Below, piece by piece: positions 52,235 to 59,192 of a stretch of 59,192 nucleotides of DNA (the first letter of the stretch is position 1; every line of letters starts with the position of its first letter). The position numbers and the translations under genes are program-made. The notes under the pieces were generated by a model, which saw only the letters and a program-made list of their open reading frames with translations, did no database searches and was not told the origin of the DNA. The stretch is from JBGPBY01 sp041481485 (GTDB lineage: Bacteria > Acidobacteriota > Terriglobia > 20CM-2-55-15). Location of the stretch: assembly GCA_041481485.1 (NCBI GenBank), contig JBGPBY010000002.1:1-59192 (forward strand), given 5' to 3'.

Positions 52235-54313
52235 TTACCTCTTCAACTGCCGGATGGCGTCTTCGAGTGCACGAAAGTCCGCATTGGATGCAGGCTCCGG
52301 GCTGTAGCAGGTCCGTTCAAAGATTCCAAGCGCCTTCAGCGCGACCGAACGCCGGCCCGAGTCCGAAAGTCCCAGAGTCCATTCTCTCCACGTCTGAGAG
52401 GGCCGCTTCAACGGCTTACCGCGCTGGGCCAGCTTTGCGGTTCGATAGAACAAATACTCAATAACGTCCTTGCTGATCGGGCCCGTTCCGGTACGAACCT
52501 TCCAGACTTTCCATTGCGTTCGAATGGCCACTCGATTCAGAAAACCCGCACCGGCGAGTCCGAAAGAAATAAGAATGATCCACAACCGTTTATCGGTGAG
52601 GACGATTCGAATCGCATTGACCCAGAGTTCGACCGTCTCCCGGATACCGCTGGACAACCGATCCGATCCACTTCGAACGTCCGATTCCAGACTTTGAGCC
52701 TGATTTTGTGCATTGTGAAATAACCGCGACTGGCTGTTGTCGTCATAGACGAGGATGTACGAACTCCAAAACAGTTCGAGCGCATCCGCAAAGTGGGACA
52801 TCTGCGCTCCGAAACTTCCGTCGGCAGGCCGCATATCTGGAGGTGTCGCATCGAATTCCGTCCATCCGCGGTCCGGCAGATACACTTCAACCCAGCTGTG
52901 TGCGTCGGATTCCCGGACGATATAGTCCGCCCCGACTGGGTTGTATTCTCCCGTCAGAAAACCGTTGACCAGGCGCGTGGGGATTCCCACAGCACGAGCG
53001 AGTATTGCCATTGCCGAGGCGAAGTACTCACAGTGTCCGTTCTTCGCATCGAACAAAAACGTGTTCAGTGGCTGTGACCCTGGATTCCACGTCAGATTCA
53101 GCGTGTATTTGTAGTTCTTTCGAAGGAACGCTTCAATCAGTGACGCCTTTTCACCCGGAGTGCTGCCGCGGACGGTGATTGTCTTTGCGAGTTCAATCAC
53201 ACGGGGATCGATGTTTCGTGGCAGCTGGAGATATCGGTCTTCATTGGTGAGGCTTAATACGCCGGGTGTGGCGCGCGAACGGTCCCGGACCTCGGATAAC
53301 ACCTGATATTGAATGCGTCGCTGCTGCGGAAAGCGTGTAAAAACCGAATCGTCGTGATCGGCAAGCAGACCTTCCACTTTTGAGGAAACCGATCGAATCA
53401 TGTATGGACCAAACAACGTAGACGTGGCCATGGGTTCCAGGAGAATGTTATAGCGCACGGCATCGCCGGGGTTCCGCAGTACCCGGACTGGATAGAGTTC
53501 TCCCTCGACCGCCTGAATTTCATCGCGGATGGTGTCGGTTTTGTGCCACGTTCGCCCGTCGAAGTTATCGAGCGCAATGCCGCGCCATCGCAACCCATCC
53601 GCCGGCTTTCCGCTGACATGTTTTGCTCTCATCACGACTGCGTAACTTTGTTTGATTCTGCCGATTTCTCCCAGACGCACATTGTCATTGAAACCGGACT
53701 GCAGGACGGGTGGAACGGTAACGCGGTTGAAGTAGCCCGTTCCCACTCGCGGAAGTACAAAGAAAATCGCGGCACCGACGACAACGATTCCGATCGTCGA
53801 CCAGATGCTGACGCCTGTCAATGAAGCTGCAGCGATTTGCGTACGCTTGTTGCTTTTCTGCGAACGGACAATTTCGAAGCTCATCAGCGTGGATACGAGA
53901 GCCACAAGGAAGAGGAACAGCGTGATGAGAAATGAAATATCGATCGTCAGGGATGCTGCGGCAAGAATCATAAGGAACGCGAGCACGATCAGATAAAAGT
54001 AGTCCCGCTCGGATTTGGACTGGTGAAGCTTCGTGAGTGCCAGAAACAACACCATGTGAACGGTTGCCGGAACAAACGAATTTGAAATCACGAGCATGTC
54101 GACGACGAGAAAGACGATGTAAGAACACGACAAATACAGCGTCGCCGAAGCGCTGAGAAGCGGAGGCTGCCGGCGGAGCGTGCGGTACAGGCTCCACAAC
54201 AAGCCCACCGAAAACAGTGCAATCGATGGGGCGTCGAGCCGGCCCGTTACTGCAAGAGCAATAAATGCAGTCAGAACCAGGGAGTGAATTGAAACGTCAA
54301 AGTATCGTTTCAT
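52235..54313 (-). CDS. TgpA-like membrane transglutaminase (DUF3488)
   Basis: The 692-residue protein has six or so N-terminal membrane helices (FDVSIHSLVLTAFIALAVTG, SYIVFLVVDMLVISNSFV and others). A periplasmic transglutaminase core follows with the Cys-His-Asp triad: GHCEYFASAMAILARAVGIP, ESDAHSWVEVYLPDRGWTEF and DATPPDM. Another membrane helix and a helical tail close it. This is the TgpA type, linked in Pseudomonas to MoxR and DUF58 partners. It starts one base after the DUF58 stop and ends the second MoxR operon. Confidence 0.93.
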   Translation of the reverse strand: MKRYFDVSIHSLVLTAFIALAVTGRLDAPSIALFSVGLLWSLYRTLRRQPPLLSASATLYLSCSYIVFLVVDMLVISNSFVPATVHMVLFLALTKLHQSKSERDYFYLIVLAFLMILAAASLTIDISFLITLFLFLVALVSTLMSFEIVRSQKSNKRTQIAAASLTGVSIWSTIGIVVVGAAIFFVLPRVGTGYFNRVTVPPVLQSGFNDNVRLGEIGRIKQSYAVVMRAKHVSGKPADGLRWRGIALDNFDGRTWHKTDTIRDEIQAVEGELYPVRVLRNPGDAVRYNILLEPMATSTLFGPYMIRSVSSKVEGLLADHDDSVFTRFPQQRRIQYQVLSEVRDRSRATPGVLSLTNEDRYLQLPRNIDPRVIELAKTITVRGSTPGEKASLIEAFLRKNYKYTLNLTWNPGSQPLNTFLFDAKNGHCEYFASAMAILARAVGIPTRLVNGFLTGEYNPVGADYIVRESDAHSWVEVYLPDRGWTEFDATPPDMRPADGSFGAQMSHFADALELFWSSYILVYDDNSQSRLFHNAQNQAQSLESDVRSGSDRLSSGIRETVELWVNAIRIVLTDKRLWIILISFGLAGAGFLNRVAIRTQWKVWKVRTGTGPISKDVIEYLFYRTAKLAQRGKPLKRPSQTWREWTLGLSDSGRRSVALKALGIFERTCYSPEPASNADFRALEDAIRQLKR

Positions 54314-54314
54314 T

Positions 54315-55529
54315 TCAACCGTGCCTCTGGCGGAGGGAAAGGAGCAGCGCTCCTTTGCCAGGTTCGAGTTCAGGCAAAGGCGCCGACGGAGATCGTTCTA
54401 CGGTGGCGAGGTACTCCATAATGCTGTCGAGCAACCCATAGGAGCTACCTGGGGAACGCCATTCATCGGTCACGAGACTGACGTCAGCCCCGTCTCGAAT
54501 CAGATAAAACGCCAGCGATGCGGCCTGCGAAACCAGGTTCTCGAATCGATCGGCATCGGCCTCCGTTCCAAAGCGGTCCAACTCCAAAACGACACAAAGA
54601 CTTTCGTCGGCCGCGTATTCCCGCGTCTTCAGGACAGCGGTTTTGGCCGACGCTTTCCAGTGCACATGCCGCGCGCCGTCGGAGTAAAGGTAATCACGAA
54701 TCCGGTACAATTCATTTCCTGATCCGCGGTTGAGACTCTGCAGATTTCCCTGAATATCGAGCGATGAGAAAATCAGCGACTCTCGCGCCAATATCTTCGG
54801 ATAGCAGATGATTTCCGCATCGACGAGATACGTGTGTTCCTTCGAAAGCAGTCCAAACGGAAAACGAGACAGACCCTGAACTTCCCGTACGGTATAACGT
54901 CCGCGGCGAGCCAGTGCGATTTCCGATGTATGGGATTCCGTGGATCGAGGTTCCACCGAATCGAAATAGAGCGACTCAAACTGCAGCGCATCTCCTGGCA
55001 GCGGTTGCATCCTAAGCGAAAACATTGGCAGGAGCCGCCGGTGATTCAACACCCGGAACGAGTATTCAAACAGTTCTTCCGCGTAACAGCGCTGCGGCAG
55101 GACCAGACGCACTTTCAAATTGCTGAAGTTGAGCGCGGATATCAGGCCCGAGAGCAATAATACGGCGAGCATTGCCGAGAGCACCATATACAGAAGATTG
55201 TTGCTCGTATTCAACGCGGCGAATATCACGATCAGAACCGTAACGAAGAAGATCCAACCGTCTTTCGTCACCTTGTAACTGGTGAGGAATGGCATCCAGT
55301 TCCAGTCGACGTTTCTCGCCAGCCGCGGGACATATCGGACTCCAACCCACAACGCCAGAATCAGAGAGAGAAAGGCCAGCACTCCTGCCAGACCACCGTG
55401 CCCGGACATCGATGCACTGGCCGAATACAGTGCGGCGATCAACGCAATTGTCAGCAGGCCGAGGGCGCAGAGGAAGCTCTTCCACATGGCCCTCGATCCG
55501 ATTCGTGCATTCAGGAAAGCAATTGCCAT
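54315..55529 (-). CDS. DUF58 domain membrane protein
   Basis: The 404-residue product has two or three membrane segments at the N-terminus (SFLCALGLLTIALIAALYSA, GVLAFLSLILALWVGVRYVP, FFVTVLIVIFAAL), then the DUF58 core with RGRYTVREVQGLSRFPFGLL and GNELYRIRDYLYSDGARHVH, then WKASAKTAVLKTREYA. It is larger and membrane-bound compared with the soluble DUF58 protein of the first operon. Start at 55529; an internal ATG at 55487 is possible. It lies 35 bp downstream of the MoxR gene and one base before the transglutaminase gene. Confidence 0.92.
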   Translation of the reverse strand: MAIAFLNARIGSRAMWKSFLCALGLLTIALIAALYSASASMSGHGGLAGVLAFLSLILALWVGVRYVPRLARNVDWNWMPFLTSYKVTKDGWIFFVTVLIVIFAALNTSNNLLYMVLSAMLAVLLLSGLISALNFSNLKVRLVLPQRCYAEELFEYSFRVLNHRRLLPMFSLRMQPLPGDALQFESLYFDSVEPRSTESHTSEIALARRGRYTVREVQGLSRFPFGLLSKEHTYLVDAEIICYPKILARESLIFSSLDIQGNLQSLNRGSGNELYRIRDYLYSDGARHVHWKASAKTAVLKTREYAADESLCVVLELDRFGTEADADRFENLVSQAASLAFYLIRDGADVSLVTDEWRSPGSSYGLLDSIMEYLATVERSPSAPLPELEPGKGALLLSLRQRHG

Positions 55530-55564
55530 ATGTCAGAAGCGGGTTCTTTGTCCGTAATTCCGAA

Positions 55565-56512
55565 TCAGGCCGGTACAGTTAGATCTTCGAGAATGCCTTC
55601 GAGTACTTCGAGTGTTCCCTTTTTGCCCTTAACGCTGCTTCGCGCAAGGATGAGGCGATGTCCAAAGACCGGAAAGATGGCGCGTTTTACATCGTCCGGC
55701 ACCACGAAGTTTCGGCCTGCCACCAGGGCCAGAGACTGCGATGCGCGGAACAACGCGACGGTGCCACGCGGACTGATTCCGAGATCGATATCCGGATGGC
55801 TGCGAGTCCGGTTCACGGCTTCAATCATGTAATCCACGATCTTATCGTCAATGTGGATCTTTCGGCTCTCCGCCTGGAGGAGGAGAACATCCGCCGGAGT
55901 CAATACCGGATAAATAGCCTGCGTCCCATTCCCATTAGTGTATCGCTGCAGTATTTCTTTTTCCGCGGCAGCATCCGGATACCCCACTTCAATTTTCATC
56001 AGGAATCGATCCAGTTGCGATTCGGGAAGGGGATATGTGCCGTGATGCTCCACGGGATTCTGTGTCGCCAGCACCATGAACGGGCGGGGAAGGGGATAGG
56101 TCGCGTTCTCAATCGTCACCTGGTTTTCGTTCATGGCTTCCAGCAGCGCACTTTGAGTCTTTGGCGTCGTGCGATTGATTTCGTCCGCAAGGACGATGTT
56201 GGAAAAAATCGGTCCGGGCTTGAATTCGAATTCGTTCCGTTTCGGGTTGAATACCGAAACTCCAAGCACGTCGGACGGCAACAGGTCGCTGGTGAACTGA
56301 ATGCGATGGAAATTGCAGTCCACTGCGGTCGCCAGCGCGTGACCCAGAGTAGTTTTGCCGACGCCGGGAACATCCTCGATTAAAAGATGTCCTTCGGCAA
56401 TCAGAGCCACAAGAGCGAGGTCGATGGTTTCTTCTTTTCCTTTGATTGTCCGGCGAATCGATTCCTGAAGCGCAGACACCTTTTCCAGGGCCGTCTTTTC
56501 CATCACTTTCAT
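55565..56512 (-). CDS. MoxR family AAA+ ATPase (second copy)
   Basis: The ATPase has Walker A DVPGVGKTTLGHALA, Walker B IVLADEINRTTPKTQ, sensor 1 MVLATQNPVEHHGTYPLPES and a C-terminal GISPRGTVALFRASQSLAL. From MKVMEKTALEKV at 56512 it has about 315 residues; the frame upstream overlaps the flippase-like gene and no ribosome site is clear (ATG at 56503 is also possible). It belongs to the transglutaminase-type operon and is a distinct subfamily from the MoxR at 31497. Confidence 0.95.
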   Translation of the reverse strand: MKVMEKTALEKVSALQESIRRTIKGKEETIDLALVALIAEGHLLIEDVPGVGKTTLGHALATAVDCNFHRIQFTSDLLPSDVLGVSVFNPKRNEFEFKPGPIFSNIVLADEINRTTPKTQSALLEAMNENQVTIENATYPLPRPFMVLATQNPVEHHGTYPLPESQLDRFLMKIEVGYPDAAAEKEILQRYTNGNGTQAIYPVLTPADVLLLQAESRKIHIDDKIVDYMIEAVNRTRSHPDIDLGISPRGTVALFRASQSLALVAGRNFVVPDDVKRAIFPVFGHRLILARSSVKGKKGTLEVLEGILEDLTVPA

Positions 56513-56547
56513 AGATGGAGAAAATTCTAGCATGGAGACATTTATTG

Positions 56548-57567
56548 TCAGGATTCTCGCTTTTTTGTCAGATGACGGGAGAACCACAATCCTGGGGCCA
56601 TCGGCAGGAAAAACGTTATCCCGCGGAAGAGAAGCACAGCGGACAACCCCACCGCAACATGAATCTCATTCAGTCTCAACATATAGACCGCGGCTGCTTC
56701 AAATGTTCCGAGACCTCCGGGGATAAAGCTGACAGTTCTCAGGACATTGGCGATCATGAAACTCGCGAAAACATTTCCGATTGGCGCGCTGGCCGACATG
56801 GATCGAATCAGAGCCCACATCGTTGCGGCATCCAGCGCGAAAGTCAAAAGCTGATATAGCGATGTGATCGTCTGCAGCCGAACGTTTCGAACCAGCTTCG
56901 GGTCCGCGTCCTGCATGAGACTGACCGGTTCGCGAACAACCTTCAGGTGCTGAAACCGTGCTGGAATTTTCGCGATCCTCTTGCCCGTAAGCACGAACAT
57001 TCCCGTGGTCAGTGCCGTCCCCAGCAGGATGAACAAAATCGTCGTCCACAGAATCCAGCTATGGGCGTGTCCGGAGTGGATAACCACTCCAAGCGCCGCA
57101 ACCAGTGCCACGACATAAGCGATGAAAAACGATGTCGTGTTGATCAGAATTCCGGCGCGCACGGTGCTGCGATGCAATCCCTGACGCTCGAGGGCCTGAG
57201 CGACAACAACGGTTCCACTCATTCCCGCGGATGGAAGTGCCTGATCGATAAAAAGCTTGGCGAGCGAAAGTTTATAGAGCAGAGGGCGATGCAGATGCGT
57301 TCCTGCCATTCGTGCAGTGATCCACCAGATTTCACCGTGAGCGATGTATGTTGCGGCCTGTAGCAGCAGTGCAATGCCAAGCCAGGAAAGCCTGGCCGAG
57401 CGAACCAGCTGAAGAAACTGTTCCTCTTCGTGCAGGTGAGTCGCGACGTAGATCAATGTCGCAATAGCGGCAAATCCGAGCACCCAATACACCCAACGGT
57501 GCGAATGATGGTGCCCGACAGGCTTCCGCGCTAAGGATACCGAGGATTCCCTGGTCATCCGAGTCAC
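56548..57567 (-). CDS. Lysylphosphatidylglycerol synthase TM-domain/UPF0104 flippase-like protein
   Basis: The 339-residue protein has about eight membrane helices (HRWVYWVLGFAAIATLIYVA, SWLGIALLLQAATYIAHGEI, FFIAYVVALVAALGVVI, ILWTTILFILLGTALTTGMF and so on). Near the C-terminus it carries the conserved SFIPGGLGTFEAAAVYML and FLPMAPGLWFSRHL. The PGGLGxFE signature marks the LPG-synthase/AglD flippase-like family, without the aminoacyl-transferase domain. It probably moves a lipid-linked substrate. It is first in the second MoxR operon. Confidence 0.88.
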   Translation of the reverse strand: MTRMTRESSVSLARKPVGHHHSHRWVYWVLGFAAIATLIYVATHLHEEEQFLQLVRSARLSWLGIALLLQAATYIAHGEIWWITARMAGTHLHRPLLYKLSLAKLFIDQALPSAGMSGTVVVAQALERQGLHRSTVRAGILINTTSFFIAYVVALVAALGVVIHSGHAHSWILWTTILFILLGTALTTGMFVLTGKRIAKIPARFQHLKVVREPVSLMQDADPKLVRNVRLQTITSLYQLLTFALDAATMWALIRSMSASAPIGNVFASFMIANVLRTVSFIPGGLGTFEAAAVYMLRLNEIHVAVGLSAVLLFRGITFFLPMAPGLWFSRHLTKKRES

Positions 57568-57669
57568 TTAGTTAAGTTATATCAGCAGACTGTCTTACTT
57601 GCGAGACCAGCACGATTACAGCCAAACGCCGGCTATCCGTATCTGGTTCAGGACAAAGCACTCGAAAGA

Positions 57670-58098
57670 CTAAGCCACGACTCGGAATGCTTTGCCCGCG
57701 GAAGTTCGGAACGCGGCAAACCCGCGGCGGTCCAATGTATGGATTTCTAAGATGCCTAACCTTTCGCCGGCAAGTTTCAGAGTCGCATCGGCGAAATCCA
57801 TCGGAATATCCGAATACTTGTCCATCAGTTTTGCGGCGGCAAGAACCTGTCGTGGCTCGGCGAATTCTTCGATATGCGCACCTGCGGAAACAAGCAGATC
57901 TGCCAAAGCGACAGGGCCGTTGCGAATATCCGAAAGGAAATACATTGCTTCCATGATCACTGCCGAAGTGGTGATCAGGTGGCCGGTGAACTTTGAGAAA
58001 AATTCTGAAACCCGCTTGTGATGTCCGTCGCCCGAATCCAGATATGCGATCAGGGGACCTGTGTCTACAGGTGGTCGATCAGGAAATCCCTCTCCCAA
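57670..58098 (-). CDS. PIN-domain (VapC-like) protein whose start lies in a repeat element
   Basis: The body is a PIN domain: PPVDTGPLIAYLDSGDGHHK, then ITTSAVIMEAMYFLS, MDFADATLKLAGERLGILEI and HTLDRRGFAAFR, with Asp residues at the expected metal positions (VDTG, MDFADATL, TLDRRGF). The only start for full length is a TTG at 58098, which lies inside the 136-bp palindromic repeat; residues MGEGFPD are repeat-derived. In relatives the protein starts two to four residues before VDTG. No antitoxin gene is adjacent. It may be translated from the TTG, or be silenced by the insertion. Confidence 0.75.
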   Translation of the reverse strand: MGEGFPDRPPVDTGPLIAYLDSGDGHHKRVSEFFSKFTGHLITTSAVIMEAMYFLSDIRNGPVALADLLVSAGAHIEEFAEPRQVLAAAKLMDKYSDIPMDFADATLKLAGERLGILEIHTLDRRGFAAFRTSAGKAFRVVA

Positions 58099-58214
58099 CG
58101 GGAGAGGGTGGCCGAAGGCCGGGTGAGGGGTACCGCACGTAAATATTGTTACAAGCGGTACCCCTCACCGGCCGCTACGCGGCCCCCTCTCCCGTTGGGA
58201 GACGGATTTCCTGA
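58079..58214. repeat. 136-bp palindromic (REP/MITE-like) element
   Basis: The sequence from 58079 (TCAGGAAATCCCTCTCCCAA) to 58214 (GATTTCCTGA) is a near-perfect inverted repeat with an AT-rich centre near 58137-58153. Arms carry nested dyads (CTCTCCCAACGGGAGAG and GGCCGAAGGCC) and GTGAGGGGTACCGC in both orientations. The CTCTCCCAACGGGAGAGGG core resembles interspersed REP-like repeats found in many Gram-negative genomes. It starts at the PIN gene and ends seven bases before the stop of the DUF1553 gene. Confidence 0.92.
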
Positions 58215-58221
58215 TACAGCG

Positions 58222-59099
58222 TCAGTTCACAAACGCGGCTTCGTTTGTCATCAGCAGAGCGTGCGCGTATTCCTGCCAGGCTGAAAGCGGGGCTCGTGCA
58301 GGAGGTGCGGGTGCGGCCGCTGCTCCGCGGCCGCGTCCCTGTGCGCCTGCCTGAGCGCCTCGTCCCTGAACCTGTGCCCCTCGGCCTGGTGCGCCCCGCG
58401 CTCCCGCAGCGCCTCGTGCGCCATTGGCTGCGGGCGCCGGTTGCACGACCGCGCTGTTTGGCTGGAATGTGGACACAAATTCGGTGCCGTTACGTGTTTC
58501 CTGTTCGGAGGGCAACCGCTGGAAAAACAGGTAGTACAGGAATTTGATCCTTTCCTCGTCCGTTGCCGCGTTCGTGAACGCATCGCGATTCACGACATTG
58601 CGCACCTGTTCGATGACGAGCGGGCTGTTCATCAGGAACAATGCTTGCTGAGGCACGATGGTTTCGTATCGTTTTCCAGCGGGCGTGTTCGGGTTTGGAA
58701 AGTCGAAGGTATTGAGCGTCTCGTTCAGATCGGTGCGATCCACAAAGCCATAAACGGATCGGCGAGGTTCGATTGAAAGCCGCAAATTGGCATCGCGATT
58801 TGCGGCTGCCCCGCCACGTCCCTGCTGCGGGCGCGTGCCTTCGGACAGATCAACGGGATGTCCGCCCATCTTCAGATCCAGAGTTCCGCCGAGGCTGAGA
58901 ATGGAGTCGCGCAGCGGTTCAAATTCCAGCCGGCGCACGTTGGCGCGCCACAGCAAATGGTTGAACGGATCCTTCTCCGCGAATTGAGGATTGTTTTTGC
59001 TACTTTGCTGCCATGTGGCCGACATCAGGATGAGTTTGTGCAATTTCTTCACAGACCAGCCATCGGACATAAATCGAGTAGCAAGCCAGTCGAGCAATT
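58222..59099 (-). CDS. DUF1553 (planctomycete cytochrome-associated) protein, 5' partial
   Basis: This is the C-terminal ~290 residues of a PSD1/DUF1553 protein: LLDWLATRFMSDGWSVKKLH, then KLILMSATWQQSSKNN, followed by VYGFVDRTDLNETLNTFDFP and VPQQALFLMNSPLVIEQV. The reading frame is plausible up to about 59099 (Glu-Leu-Leu-Asp-Trp), where the contig fold-back begins; the apparent TTG start is not real. An unusual Gly/Ala/Arg/Gln-rich stretch (GARGAAGARGAPGRGAQVQG and on) precedes the normal C-terminal LSAWQEYAHALLMTNEAAFV. The family works with DUF1549/DUF1501 partners in envelope processes of unknown detail. Confidence 0.9.
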
Positions 59100-59192
59100 C
59101 GATTTATGTCCGATGGCTGGTCTGTGAAGAAATTGCACAAACTCATCCTGATGTCGGCCACATGGCAGCAAAGTAGCAAAAACAATCCTCAA
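58984..59192. repeat. 94-bp exact inverted repeat at the window end (probable assembly fold-back)
   Basis: Bases 58984-59077 recur as the exact reverse complement at 59099-59192, with 21 bases between. The copy ends exactly at the last base, and it interrupts the DUF1553 frame where coding should continue. This is the pattern of a chimeric contig end rather than biology. Confidence 0.92.

Noticed and set aside
58991..59185. Two identical ~61-residue ORFs on opposite strands at the window end
   Set aside because: They are produced by the terminal fold-back; neither is an independent gene.

Overview
The window looks like the chromosome of an Acidobacteriota member, probably from an environmental or metagenome assembly. 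I infer this from family content: an Oar-type TonB-dependent receptor, several large secreted proteins built from carboxypeptidase-regulatory-like beta-sandwich domains, DUF1553 and DUF6152 proteins, a membrane-TPR protein of the 'MAKPMLVTLPF' type, and long MoxR-DUF58-VWA operons. No phage, CRISPR array, rRNA or tRNA was recognised. The last ~94 bases are an exact inverted copy of 58984-59077, so the right end is probably a contig-end fold-back artefact.

Layout. 1-5036: the end of a membrane-TPR protein; an operon of a free-standing subtilisin-propeptide-like protein followed by a subtilase with no signal peptide; divergently, an uncharacterised HE-motif protein and a small Lys-rich protein. 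5078-8560: a monoheme secreted protein, a secreted 'HEWGTF' protein and a DUF6152 protein. 8828-16010: a GntR/ABC transporter operon, an O-methyltransferase, YaeQ, a Mug-type uracil-DNA glycosylase and secreted proteins. 16314-19735: two co-transcribed beta-sandwich proteins, followed by a scarred locus with a broken vapC. 20253-26246: YtxH/helical proteins, an M23 peptidase, a prolyl oligopeptidase and a universal stress protein.

26247-34051 (minus) is a five-gene MoxR-DUF58-BatA-VWA operon. 34180-37262 holds a second pair of beta-sandwich proteins. 37409-38053 is a wrecked lipid-kinase gene. 38216-48263 is a very compact minus-strand gene string: rimO, yacG, pgpA, an NHL-type protein, cinA, thpR, gpsA, ftsY, ribD, ribE, ribBA-like and a coiled-coil protein, most with overlapping or abutting ends. 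It mixes ribosome modification, membrane lipid synthesis, protein targeting and riboflavin synthesis. 48979-52224 is the TonB receptor. 52235-57567 is a second MoxR operon of the transglutaminase type. 57670-59192 holds a PIN-domain gene whose start lies in a palindromic repeat, and a partial DUF1553 gene.

The most notable observations are the subtilase with its separate propeptide homologue, the altered active sites of the RibBA-like protein, the deletion plus frameshift in the lipid kinase, the broken vapC junction, and the palindromic element at the PIN gene. I see no clear-cut unknown defence system. The propeptide/subtilase/HE-protein neighbourhood is the best candidate for an undescribed functional unit.
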